The notes beneath the pieces are model-generated. The model was not told the DNA's origin, did no database searches, and saw only the letters and a list, made by a program, of their open reading frames with translations. From positions 2,410,001-2,474,000 of the forward strand of contig JARFJB010002417.1 of the NCBI GenBank assembly GCA_036346205.1: a DNA stretch of 64,000 nucleotides. Direction: 5' to 3'. A program made the position numbers and the translations under genes. This stretch comes from Vesta saturnalis (taxonomy: Eukaryota; Arthropoda; Insecta; Coleoptera; Lampyridae). Shown in pieces: positions 22,129 to 33,028 of this stretch; position 1 is the stretch's first letter; the number at the start of each line of letters is the position of its first letter.

Positions 22129-22159
22129 TCGAGCTTTCTTGTATATAATACGTTCTTTG
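22129..22159 (-). repeat. P-element right terminal inverted repeat, 31 bp
   Basis: It is the reverse complement of 15686-15716 with no difference seen, and is followed directly by CTTAAAC (22160-22166). Confidence 0.9.
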
Positions 22160-22166
22160 CTTAAAC

Positions 22167-22499
22167 TAAAAAAAGACCTCAGAACATATGATTCAGACCT
22201 CATAGAAAAATATTCGTCAATAACTTATCGCTGCTGTTTAAAATCACCCGCACTTAAAAAAGCTAATCTCCACAACGCCATTATGTGACCTTCCCCTATC
22301 ACACTTTTTGCATTAATACCTACGTGGAAGGTCCACACAAGTAATACTTAAAAAAATTGATTGACATTTGGTGTGTATCTAAACCTTATTTACACTAAAC
22401 AACACTTTAGACAATACCGCATTTCACTTATACGATACCTTATAAGTCCCCATTTGACGGTGGTACGTCCTAGTGCACATAATTATTGCAATACAAGAA
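22167..22499. other. Spacer between the P element and the GT satellite
   Basis: No gene, RNA or element end recognised. Confidence 0.4.
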
Positions 22500-22508
22500 T
22501 GTGTGTGA

Positions 22509-22549
<41 letters not shown>

Positions 22550-23098
22550 TGCGCGCGCGTTTCTGTGCGTGTGTGTTTGTGTGTGTGCGTGCGTGCGTGT
22601 TTCTGCTGGGCGCGCGGGTGTGTATGTGTGTGTGTGCGTGCGTGCGTTTGTTGTGTGTGTGCGTGTATGTATGTATGTGTGTGTAAGTGTATGTGTTTGC
22701 GCGTATGGTGTGTGTGTGTGTGTGTGCATGTGCACGTGTTTATGTTTGTGTGCGCGCGTGTTTCTGTGCGTATGTCTGTCTATGTGGCGTGCGTTTCTGT
22801 GTGTGTGCGAGTGTTTATTTCTGTGTGTGTCTGTCCGTGTGTGTCTGTGTGGGTCTGTGTGCGCGCGATTTTCTGAGCGTGTCTGTGGGTGTGTGTGCGT
22901 GGGTTTCTGTGTGTGCGCGCGTGCTTGTTTCTGTGCGTGTTTGTGTTAATTTGTGTACGTGTGTGCGCGCGCGCACGTGGTTTAGTGATTGTGTATGGGT
23001 ACGTGCGTGCGTGTTTTTCTCTGTGTGTGCGTCTTTGTGTGTGCGCGCGCGAGTGTTTATGTGTGTCTCTGTTTGTTTGTGCGTGTGTACGTGTGAGG

Positions 23099-23142
<44 letters not shown>

Positions 23143-24263
23143 CTGTGTGTGTGTCTATGTGTGTGCCTGTGTGGATCTGTTTGTGCAGTGTGGGTCTGTT
23201 TGTGTCTGTGTATGTGCATGTGCACGGGTTTATGTTTGTGTGCGCGCGTGTTTCTGAGCGTATGCCTGTGTGTGCGTGCGTGGTTTTTGTGTGTGCGCGA
23301 GTGCTTGTTTCTGTGCGTGTTTGTGTTAATCTGTGTACGTGTGTGTGCGTGCGCACGTGGTTTAGTGATTGTGTATGGGTACGTGCGTGCGTGTTTCTCT
23401 TTGTGTGTGTGTGCGTCTTTCTGTATGCGCGCGCGGGTGTGTATGTGTGTATATGTCTGTGCGTGTGTTTGTGCGTGTGTACGTGTCAATTTGTATGAGG
23501 GTGTGTGTGTGAGTGTGTGTGTGTGTGTGTGTGTTTGTGCGTATGGGGTGTGTGTGCATGTGCACGTGTTTATGTTTGTGTGCGCGCGTGTTTCTGTGGG
23601 TATGTCTGTGTGTGTGCGTGCGTTTCTGTGTGTGCGCGAGTGTTTGTTTCTGTGCGTGTATGAATTAATTTGTGTACGTGTGTGTGTGCGCGTGCGCACG
23701 TGGTTTCGTGACTGTGTATGGGTACGTGCGTGCGTGTTTTTCTCTGTGTGTGTGAGCGTATTTGTGTGTGCGCGCGCGAGTGTCTATGTGTGTCTCTGTG
23801 TTTGTTTGTGCGTGTGTACGTGTGAGGGTGTTTGTGTTTGTATGTGCGCGCTATGTATGTGTGTGTGTGTCTATGTGTGTGCCTGTGTGGGTCTGTTTGT
23901 GCAGTGTGGGTCTGTTTGTGTCTGTGTATGTGCATGTGCACGGGTTTATGTGTGCGTGTCTTTCTGTGTACGCGCGCGAGTGTGTATGTGTGTTTGTGCG
24001 TGTGTGTGTGTGAGTTAGTGTGAGGGTGTCTGTGTTTGTGTGTGTGTGTGCGTGCGTGCGTGCATGCGTGCGGGTGTGGGTGTGTGTGTCTGTGTGTGTG
24101 TGTGTGTGTCTGTGTGTGTGTGTGTGTCTATCTGTGTGTCTGTGTGTGTGCCTGTGTATGTGTGCCTGTGTGTCTGTCTGTCTCTCTGTCTGTCTGTCTG
24201 CCTGTGTGCGTGCGTGCTTGCGTGTGTGTGTTTGTGTGTGTGTCTGTGTCTGTGTGTGTGTGT

Positions 24264-24314
<51 letters not shown>

Positions 24315-24409
24315 GTGTGTGCGTGTATGTGTCTGTGTGTGTTTGTGAGTGTGTTTGTGCGTGTGTATGTGTGAGTGTCTGTTTGTGTGTGTGTGTGTGT
24401 TTGTGGGTA

Positions 24410-24459
<50 letters not shown>

Positions 24460-24486
24460 TGTATGAGTGTATGTCTGTATGTGTGA

Positions 24487-24525
<39 letters not shown>

Positions 24526-24585
24526 TGTCGGAGTGTGTGTGTGTGTCTGTGTTTCTGTGCGTCTGTGTGTGCCTGTGTGTGTGTC

Positions 24586-24638
<53 letters not shown>

Positions 24639-24943
24639 CTGTGTGTGTGTCTGTGTGAGTCTGTGTGTGTGTGTGTGTGCGCATGTCCACGTGTTTACGT
24701 TTGTGTTCGCCAGTGTTACTGTGCGTATGTCTGTGTGTCCGTATCCGTGCGTGCGTTTCTGTGTGTGCGCGAGTGTTTGTTTCTGTGCGTGTATGAGTTA
24801 GTTTGTGTACGTGTATGTGCGTGTGCGCACGTGGTTTCGTGACTGTATGGGTACGTGCGTGCGTGTTTTTCTCTGTGTGTGTGCGCGCGAGTGTTTATGT
24901 GTGTCTCTGTGTTTGTTTGTGCGTGTGTACGTGTGAGGGTGTC

Positions 24944-24981
<38 letters not shown>

Positions 24982-25373
24982 TATGTGTGTGCTTGTGTGG
25001 GTCTGTTTGTGCAGTGTGGGTCTGTTTGTGTCTGTGTATGTGCATGTGCACGGGTTTATGTTTGTGTGCGCGCGTGTTTCTGAGCGTATGCATGTGTGTG
25101 TGCGTGCGTGGGTTTCTGTGTGTGCGCGAGTGTTTGTTTCTGAGCATGTGTGTGTTATTTTGTGTACGGGTGTGTGCGTGCGCACGTGGTTTCGTGACTG
25201 TATGGGTACGTGCGTGCGTGTTCCTCTCTGTGGGTGTGCGTGTCTTTCTGTGTACGCGCGGTGTGTATGTGTGTGTTTGTGCGTGTGTGTGTAAGTTAGT
25301 GTGAGGGTCTGTGTTTGTGTGTGTGTGTGTGCGTGCGTGTGTGGGTGTGTGTCTGTGTGTGTGTCTATCGTGT

Positions 25374-25429
<56 letters not shown>

Positions 25430-25758
25430 CTGTGTGTCTGTCTGTCTGTCTCTCTGTCTGTCTGTCTGCCTGTGTGCGTGCGTTCGTGCGTGTGTGTTTG
25501 CGGTGTGTGTGTGTGTGTGTGTCTGTGTGTCTGTGTGTGTGTGAGTTTGTGTGAGTGTCTGTGTTGTGTGTGTGTGTGTGTGGGTATGTGTGTGTTTGTG
25601 GGTATGTGTGTGTGTGTATGTGTGTATGTGTGTATGTGTGTGTGTGGGTGTCGGAGTGTGTGTGTGTGTGTCTGTGTGTGTGTGTGCGTGTGTGTGTGTC
25701 TGTGTGTTTGTGAGTGTGTTTGTGCGTGTGTATGTGTGAGTTTGTGTGAGTGTGTGTG

Positions 25759-25804
<46 letters not shown>

Positions 25805-26441
25805 TTGTGGGTGTGTCGGAGTGTGTGTGTGTCTGTGTTTCTGTGTGTGCCTGTATGTGTGTGTCTGTAAGTGTGTGTCTGTGTGTGTGTGTGTGTTGTC
25901 TGTGTGTGTCTGTGTGTGTCTGTGTGAGTCTGTGTGTGTCTGTGTGTGTGCGCATGTCCACGTGTTTACGTTTGTGTGCGCCCGTGTTACTGTGCGTATG
26001 TCTGTGTGTCCGTATCCCTGCGTGCGTTTCTGTGTGTGCGCGAGTGTTTGTTTCTGTGCGTGTGTGTGTTAGTTTGTGTACGTGCGGGTGTTTGCGAACG
26101 TAATTTCGTGACTGTGTATGGGTACGATCGTACGTGTTTCCCTCTCTCTCTCCCTGTGTGTATATGCGTGCGTGCGTCATTCTGTGTGCGGGCGAGTGTG
26201 TATGTGTCTTGGTGTGTCTGTCTGTATGTGTCTGTGTATGTCTGTGTGTGTCAGTGTGTGTCTGTGTATGTCTTTGTGTGTCTGTGTGTGTCTGTGTGTG
26301 TATGTGTGTTTGTGCGTATAGTGTATGTTTGCATGTGCACGTGTTTATGTTTGCGTGCGCGCGTGTTTCTGTGCGTATGTCTGTGTGTGCGTGCGTTTCT
26401 GTGCGTGCGCGATTGTTTGTTTCTGTGCGTATGTGTCAATT

Positions 26442-26475
<34 letters not shown>

Positions 26476-26703
26476 TGTGTGTGCCTGTATGTCCGTGTGT
26501 GTCTGAGTGTGTGCATGTGCACGTGTTTATGCCAGTGTGCGCGCTTGTTTCTTAACGCATGTCTGTGTGTGTGTGTGTGTGCGCACGTGGATATCTGTGT
26601 GTGCGCGCGTGCTTGTTTCTGTGCTTGTGTGTTAATTTGTGTACGTGTGTGCGTGCGCACGTGGTTTCGTGACTGTTTGGGTACGTGCGTGCGTGTTTCT
26701 CTT

Positions 26704-26745
<42 letters not shown>

Positions 26746-26965
26746 CGTCTTTCTGTGTGCGCGCGCGAATGTGTATGTGTGTGTCTGTTTGTTTGTGCGT
26801 GTGTACGTGTGAGTTTGTGTAAGGGTGTCTGCGTTTGTGTTTATGCGTATGATGGGTGTGTGCATGTGCACGTGTTTATGTTTGTGTGCGCGCGTGTTTC
26901 TGTGCGTATGTGTGTGCGTGTGTCTGTGTGTGTCTGTCTGTGTGTCTGTGTCTGTGTGTCTGTGT
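22500..26965. repeat. GT-rich satellite, block 1 (4.5 kb)
   Basis: The + strand is almost wholly G and T with spaced C and A. It is more than a simple (GT)n tract. Landmarks recur in a fixed order: GCATGTGCACG, then GTGCGCGCGTGTTTCTGTGC, then TTAGTTTGTGTACGTG, then GTGCGCACGTGG followed by GTGACTGTGTATGGGTACG. The last landmark starts at 22985, 23365, 23708, 24839, 25194, 26108 and 26669, giving core spacings of about 340-380 bp. Purer (GT)n, with CTGTCTGTCT stretches, fills the longer gaps (24000-24670 and 25310-25900). The long CV-rich and HT-rich frames on both strands are by-products. Confidence 0.9.
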
Positions 26966-27780
26966 TATAAATAAGGTGGTGATGGTAATCGTATAAATGG
27001 TGTTTTAAATAATATAATAAATATAATAAATAAGTGTGAAAATGTTCTCCAAAACAAATCGTTAAACTAACGGGAGATACAAACCATTCACCAAAAATAA
27101 TGCCTTTGACTCAGTCGGTTGATTAACGTAGGGTGGTTCATTCCTTTGATTTGCTTAATTACCACAATTTATTTATTTCCACTTAACATAAATAATAAAA
27201 ATGAAATGTAACACTAATAAAAATGATCTCCAAGTTATTTTTTAATAATGCTCGGAATAACTAAACCGAGATTTACAATAAAAATTTTATTGAAATGTAA
27301 AAAATAAAAAAATATACAGACTATGTTTATTAACAGTTAAAATGTTAGGGTTAAATAAAATATATCTTAAAAATAGCCTCAAATTACTAAAAAATCATTA
27401 AACATTAAATACCTGTTCGTAAAATCTTGTACACAAACTTTTTAATAACCTCTGGTATCTAAACGATTACGGAAATGTCAACCAAGGTGATGTCATCTTT
27501 GCACCAATATTGCGCCATATCTTGAAATAATGCTTTACGTTGTAAACCACACCGAAAAATGGAATTTTCCTTCTTATAAATTTATCTTCATGAAATTGAA
27601 TAATCCGTTTATTGCATTTTCTTGAAATTTTCAAATAAAAATTGCAATCATAAAATGAAAGCGTACGCAAAAGTAAAATTAAATGCGTACTTAAAATGTA
27701 ATTAAAGTAGAAAAGTAAAAGTAATAAAAGTGTAAATCAAAGTAAAAAAAAAGAAAAAAAGTGCCATTAAACCAATGGCA
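26966..27780. other. Non-satellite spacer between the two GT blocks
   Basis: About 815 bp of AT-rich sequence without GT repeats. No gene or element end recognised. It ends in ACCAATGGGTGGGTGGGTGGG, where the second block begins. Confidence 0.5.
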
Positions 27781-28110
27781 CCAATGGGTGGGTGGGTGGG
27801 TGCGGTGTGTGTGTGCGTGTGTGTGTGTGTGCATGTGCACGTGTTTATGTTTGTGTGCGCGCGTGTTTCTGTGCGTATGTCTGTGTGTGTGCGTGCGTTT
27901 CTGTGTGTGTGCGTTTGTTTCAGTGCGCGTGTGTATTAGTTTGTGTACGTGTGTGTGCGTGCGTACGCACGTGCTGTTGTGACTGTGTATGGGTACATGC
28001 GAGCGTGTTTCTCTGTGTGTGTGTGGGTGTCTGTGTGTGTGTGTGTGTCTGAAGTGCGTGTGCGTGTGTCTGCGTGTGTGTCTGTATGTTTATGTGCGTC
28101 TGTGCGTGCC

Positions 28111-28141
<31 letters not shown>

Positions 28142-28695
28142 GTGCATGTGCACGTGTTTACGTTTGTGTGCGCCCGTGTTACTGTGCGTATGTCTGTGTC
28201 CCCGTATCCGTACGTGCGTTTCTGTATGTGCGCGTGTGTGTGTTGGTTTGTGTACGTGCGAACGTAGTTTCTTGACTGAGTATGGGTACGAGCGTACGTG
28301 TTTCCCTCTCTCTCTCTCTGTGTATGCGTGCGTGCGTCTTTCTGTGTGCGCGCGCGAGTTTGTATGTGTGTGTGTGTGTGTCTGTGTGTGTCTGTGTGTG
28401 CCTGGGTGTGTCTGTCTGTGTATGTCTGTGTGTGTCTGTGTATGTCTTTGTGTGTCTGTGTCTGTCTGTGTGTATGTGTGTTTGTGGGTATGGTGTGTGA
28501 GCATGTGCACGTGTTTATGTTTGTGTGCGCGCGTGTTTCTGTGCGTATGTCTGTTTGTGGGTGCGTGCGCGATTGTTTGTTTCTGTGCGTGTGTGTGTCA
28601 GTTGGTGTGCGCACGAGGTTTCGTGACTGTGTATGGGTACGAGCGTGCGTGTTTCTCTGTGTGTGTTTGTGTGTGCGTGTGTCTGTGTTTGTCTG

Positions 28696-28747
<52 letters not shown>

Positions 28748-29395
28748 GTGTCTGTGTGTGTCTGTATGTCCGTGTGTCTGAGTGTGTGCATGTGCACGTG
28801 TTTATGTCAGTGTGCGCGCGTGTTTCTGAGCGTATGTATGTGTGTGTGTGTGTGGCTGGGTGGGTTTATGTCTGTGCGCGCGTGCTTGTTTCTGTGCGTG
28901 TGTGTTAATTTGTGTACGTGTGTGCGTGCGCAACTGGTTTCGTGACTGTGTATGGGTACGTGCGTGCGTGTTTCTCTTTGTGTGTGCGCGTCTTTCTGAG
29001 TGCGCGCGCGAGTGTGTATGTGTGTGTGTATGTATGTGTGCGTTTGTGCGTGTGTACGTGTGAGTTTGTGCGTGTGAGTTTGTGTGAGGGTGTCTGTGTT
29101 TGTGCGTATGGTGTGTGTGTGCATGTGCACGTGTTTACGTTTGTGTGCGCGCGTGTTTCTGTGCGTATGTCTGTGTGTGTTTCTGTGTGTGCGCAAGGTG
29201 TTTGTTTCTGTGCGTGTGTGAGTTAGTTTGTGTACGTGCGTGTGCGCGCGTGGTTTCGTGACTATGAATGGGTACGTGCGTGTTTCTCTGTGTGTGTGCG
29301 TCTTCCTGTGTGCGCGCGCGAATGTGTATGTGTGTGTCTGTGTTTGCTTGTGCGTGTGTATGTGTGAGGGTGTCTGTGTTTGTGTGTGAGCCTGT

Positions 29396-29427
<32 letters not shown>

Positions 29428-30355
29428 CTGTGTGTGCATGTGCACGGGTTCGTTTGTGTGCGCGCGTTTTCTGTGCGTATGCCTGTGTGTGTGTGTGCGT
29501 GGGTTTCTGTGTGTGCGCGAGTGTTTGTTTCTGTGCATGTGTGTTATTTTGTGTACGTGTGTGCGTGCGCACGGTGTTTCGTGACTGTATAGGTACGTGC
29601 GCGCGTGTTTCTCTGTGTGTGTGTGTGCGTGTGCCTTTCTGTGTGCGCGTGCTAGTGTGTATGCGTGTGTGTCTGTGTGTGTGTTTGTGCGCGTGTGTGT
29701 GTGTGTGAGTCAGTGTGAGGGTGTCTGTGTTTGTGTGTCTGTGTGTGTTTGTGCGTGTGTATGTGTAAGTTTGTGTGAAGGTGTCTGTGTTTGTGAGTAT
29801 GTGTGCAAGTGTGTGTGAGTGTATCTGTGTGCGTGTGAGTGTCTGTCGGTGTGTTTCTGTGCGTCTGTGCCTGTGTGTGCGTCTGTGTATGCCTGTGTGT
29901 GTCTTTGTGTGTGTGTATGTGCATGTGCACATGTTTATGTTTGTGTGCGCCCGTGTTTCTGTGCGTATGTCTGTGTGCCCGTGTTCGCACGTGCGTTTCT
30001 GTGTGTGCGCGAGTGTTTGTTTCTGTGCGTGTGTTAGTTTGTGTACGTGCGAACGTGGCTTCGTGACTGTGTATGGGTACGACCGTGCGTGTTTCTCTCT
30101 CTCTCTCTCTGTGTATGTGTGCGTGTCTTCCTCTGTGCGCGTGCGAGTGTGTATGTGTGTCTGTGTCTGTCGGTGTATGTATGTGTGTGTCTGTGTATGT
30201 CTGTGTCTCTCTGTGCGTGTGCGTTTGTGTATGAGTGAGTGCGCGCGTGTGGTTGCGTGCGCACGTGTTTCTGTGTGTGTGTGTGCGTGTTTGGTCGTGT
30301 GCGAGGTGTGGTGTGTCTCTATGGGAGTGGGCGTGCATGTGTGTGTCTTTCTGAT
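27781..30355. repeat. GT-rich satellite, block 2 (2.6 kb)
   Basis: Same landmarks in the same order and orientation as block 1. The GTGACTG...TGGGTACG landmark starts near 27979, 28272, 28623, 28942, 29258, 29581 and 30063, giving spacings of 293-351 bp with one of 482. Units here are more regular than in block 1, with less pure (GT)n between them. No gene is supported. Confidence 0.9.
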
Positions 30356-30571
30356 ATAGATTATTTTTGGTTTTGCAATGTTGCTCATTTTCTTTACGAA
30401 CGTATTATACCGTGGTGTTACGGCAGAGGTTGCATTATAGAGTGACATATAAAGCCATGGTGGAAGGATATATAAGTGTAGCGCTTAGCCCTCCCAAATT
30501 CGTCAAAGCCGCGCATTACGTCTCTTACGGGTACTTAGTTTAAATTTAGCGCCGAGAGTGTCTAGTGTCGC

Positions 30572-30582
30572 CTATATAAGAA
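30572..30582 (+). promoter_or_regulatory. TATA-like element upstream of the THAP-like exon
   Basis: CCTATATAAGA lies about 95 bp before the THAP-like reading frame, in a 200-bp stretch that is less AT-rich than its surroundings. Promoter function is inference. Confidence 0.3.
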
Positions 30583-30675
30583 CGAGTAATGTAACTTACC
30601 AAAATGTAAATATAACCTACTGTTCATTTCATGTAATTGATGTGATGTGTTGTACTGTTTCTGAGTGTGTAGAAC

Positions 30676-30830
30676 GTGCCTTCGTGTCACGTTAAAGGTT
30701 GTCCAAATCGATCCAAAGGTGAGATACCAGGGCTAAGATGTTCTTCTCTAAAGGATCTGGGAACGCAGACAGTGGATTGTGTTCTGGCGTGTGGTAGATG
30801 TCCTGATAATGGTGAATTAAACAACGGTAA
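30676..30830 (+). pseudogene. Decayed THAP-domain first exon
   Basis: The frame begins at GTG where ATG would be expected and reads PSCHVKGCPNRSKGE, the common start of THAP domains, with the first two zinc ligands as C-x4-C. The following text (SSLKDLGTQTVDCVLACGRC, then PDNGELNN) keeps ACGRCPD, which occurs in the middle of many insect THAP domains, but the FP motif between is lost, apparently by a frameshift. A donor-like GGTAAG follows at 30827. It could be a P-element or host THAP gene remnant. Confidence 0.4.
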
Positions 30831-30976
30831 GCTTACCACTAATGACTTACGGTATTTATTGTATGGGTTAATTCTATGTGTAAAACATAGAATACTCATT
30901 ATAACAATTTCTGTAGATTTTTATCAAATTTAAAGCAATTGTATGCACTTGTATTTTTCTTAAGTTATCATTTATA

Positions 30977-31972
30977 AAGGGTGTCCCAACAAGAGCGCCG
31001 GATTTAATTTTAAAGAAAAACACATTTATTTTTTTAATTAAGCAAACATTTTTATTTCAACATAAAGAACAATAGTTCCGATAAAACGTGAAATACATCA
31101 GGCAAATTGCCACCACGAAACCTCTGGCACAGGGTTATTCTTTTGTTGAAATTTTGAAGAACGTATTTTATTTTAGCAATAACGCGCCGTATTTCCTCTT
31201 TAAGATGTTCAACTGTTTCAGGCTTATTCGCACACACCTTTTCCTTCACATAGCCCCAAACAAAAAAGTCCATCGGCGTTAGATCGCACGATTTTGGTGG
31301 CCAATGTTGATCGCCAAATCGAGAAATGACTCGGCCTGGAAACTTGGTCTGCAGTAACACCATTGTTACATGTGCAGTGTGGCTGGTCGCACCGTCTTGT
31401 TGGAAAAACATGTCCTCCACATCAATTACATCCAATTCGGGTCACAAAAACTCCGTTAACATTTCACAATACCGCACACTATTAACAGTTAGCGCATTTC
31501 CAGTCGCATTTTCAAAGAAATACGGCCCAATTACTCCGCCAGCCCAAAATGCGCACCAAACAGTTACTCGCGGTGGATGCATTGGTTTTTCGAGTATCAC
31601 ACGAGGATTTTCAGCACCCCAAATCCTACAGTTTTGCTTATTTACGTATCCGTCGAGTTGAAAATGTGCCTCATCTGAAAAAATGATTTTCTTCGAAAAA
31701 TCCGCATTAATTTGATGATGTTCCAACACCCAATCAGCAAATCAACAGCGCTGCTCATGGTCCCTTGGCTTGATTTCTTTCACCAATTGAACCTTGTACG
31801 CGTGCAAATGCAGATCTGTTACCAAAATTCGATGCATAGTGCTGCTGGAAATGTTTAATCCTTGACCACGATGTCGAATGGAAGTTCCTGGATTCTCGGC
31901 CACAGATTCCCTTACTGCGTTTTAACAAAATGGCGGCAAATTGAAATCCGGCGCTCTTGTTCGGACACCTTT
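30977..31972 (-). mobile_element. Mariner-like (DD41D) element, 996 bp, internally deleted
   Basis: Inverted repeats 30975-31005 and 31944-31974 differ at two of 31 positions when the flanking TA is included (AAGGGTGTCC...AAGAGCGCCGGATTT). TA flanks the element on both sides, at 30975-30976 and 31973-31974, as expected for Tc1/mariner insertion. The interior is mostly minus-strand transposase. The N-terminal DNA-binding domain has been deleted: coding similarity starts only at the SVAENPG segment close to the right repeat. Confidence 0.85.
31052..31935 (-). pseudogene. DD41D mariner-like transposase, two in-frame stops
   Basis: Reading from about 31935 downward with one stop near 31741 and another near 31438, all in one long frame after the N-terminal part: DLHLHAYKVQLVKEI, FADWVLEHHQINADFSKK, IIFSDEAHFQLDG (first Asp), NPRVILEKPMHPPRVTVWCA, GVIGPYFFENATGNAL, VEDMFFQQDGATSHTAHV (second Asp), CDLTPMDFFVWGYVKEKV (third Asp), then KPETVEHLKEEIRRVIAKI. 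Exactly 41 residues separate the second Asp from that of PMD. Both stops are TGA, and little else is damaged. It is the least decayed mariner-like transposase in the window, but it lacks the N-terminal DUF4817 domain. Confidence 0.85.
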
Positions 31973-31979
31973 TATGTAT

Positions 31980-33028
31980 ATCAACCTCTATCTGATATGA
32001 AGTTTTAAAGATCCATCTGACATACATTATTGTAGGTTAGAAGGTTGTGTGTTGTTCTACACCAGATATTTTTTAATTTTGTGTATTTTTTATGATTGTG
32101 GACCTGAACAGACTAAATAAGGCCTATCGTGCTAAAGCACTCAGGAACACTTAGGAGGATGGATAGAGGGATAATGAATTGCCAATAGATGCCTATGAAC
32201 AGCTACCTTAATTTATATTATATGAATAACCATCTCGGCCATTTATCTGATTTTGAAAATGAAGTCCAAAATATTAAAATTATACTTAGGGATTTAAGGG
32301 GAAAAGCAAATATGTGAGCAGATGTGTGAAAAAAAAACTGTATTCTTAATTTGGGTCATCCATTTTAACAAGAAGACACATTATACTCAGTTTGGGGGTA
32401 AAGTCCTAAGGGGGACCTGGCAGCCGTTGCAAATAAATGGGCCAAAGGGCCAATAAGAGCGTCCTTACAATCACCTAGAACAGGGGGCTCCAGTTTTGGG
32501 GGGAAGCCTTAAGAGGGCTTTGCTAGTCATTTTCCTACAGCTAGAACAAGAGGGTTCAGTTTGAGGGCGAAGTCGTAAGGAGCCCTCTGGCATCAATTTT
32601 TTTCATGTGTCGACAAATATCACATAAATTCCCACGCGCTTCAAAATGTCCACTTAAGGTAATGAGAACATTATACTTTTCTTTATTAATTCAGTTTTCA
32701 CCCTTATGCAGTCATTGTATTGTGTCATAGTTTTCACTGGGTAGACGATTGCAGGATAAGGTAATTAGAATGTTAACAGACAAGTTTAGAGAAGATTTCG
32801 TAAAACATTTGTTGCGTGAAACATTTCCTGTCTAGACTTTCGAGGCAGTATGTTTTCCTAATTTTAACATGAAAGGATTAGGGAAACACCCCGCTTACCA
32901 TGGCCACTATATTGGTCATGTAGTACCTACCTACATTAGTCGTTTGTTTACACGTGTGCTGGATGTGTCTTGTTCGATTTAAGCTGATTTTGTGCATTCT
33001 GAGTAACAAACTGCTCTACAAAACTATT
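31980..33028. other. Spacer with a diverged three-unit repeat
   Basis: No gene recognised. Three related segments of about 45 bp start near 32388, 32489 and 32558 (CAGTTTGGGGGTAAAGTCCT, CAGTTTTGGGGGGAAGCCTT, CAGTTTGAGGGCGAAGTCGT), spaced 70-100 bp apart. Confidence 0.4.

Larger units (their letters stand above)
15686..22159 (-). mobile_element. P-superfamily DNA transposon, 6.5 kb
   Basis: Two 31-bp terminal inverted repeats bound the element: 15686-15716 (starting CAAAGAACGTATTATATA) and 22129-22159 (its reverse complement). They look identical. The 7-bp CTTAAAC flanks both sides directly (15679-15685 and 22160-22166), a target-site duplication close to the 8 bp usual for P elements; 31 bp is also the canonical P-element repeat length. 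Inside, the minus strand encodes a THAP-plus-transposase protein in two exons. Copies of the outermost 11 bp of the repeat recur near exon 1. A 387-bp inverted-repeat insert lies at 16357-16743. The transposase carries one stop and one frameshift, so this copy is probably not autonomous as read. Confidence 0.9.

Noticed and set aside
22500..26965. A CRISPR-like or phage repeat array
   Set aside because: The sequence is eukaryotic, units have no unique spacers of uniform length, and the array grades into (GT)n.
22500..30355. Long open frames in the GT satellite, up to 443 codons on + and 437 on -
   Set aside because: They encode only CV-type or HT-type dipeptide runs, overlap in several frames on both strands, and follow from the lack of stop codons in GT/CA repeats.
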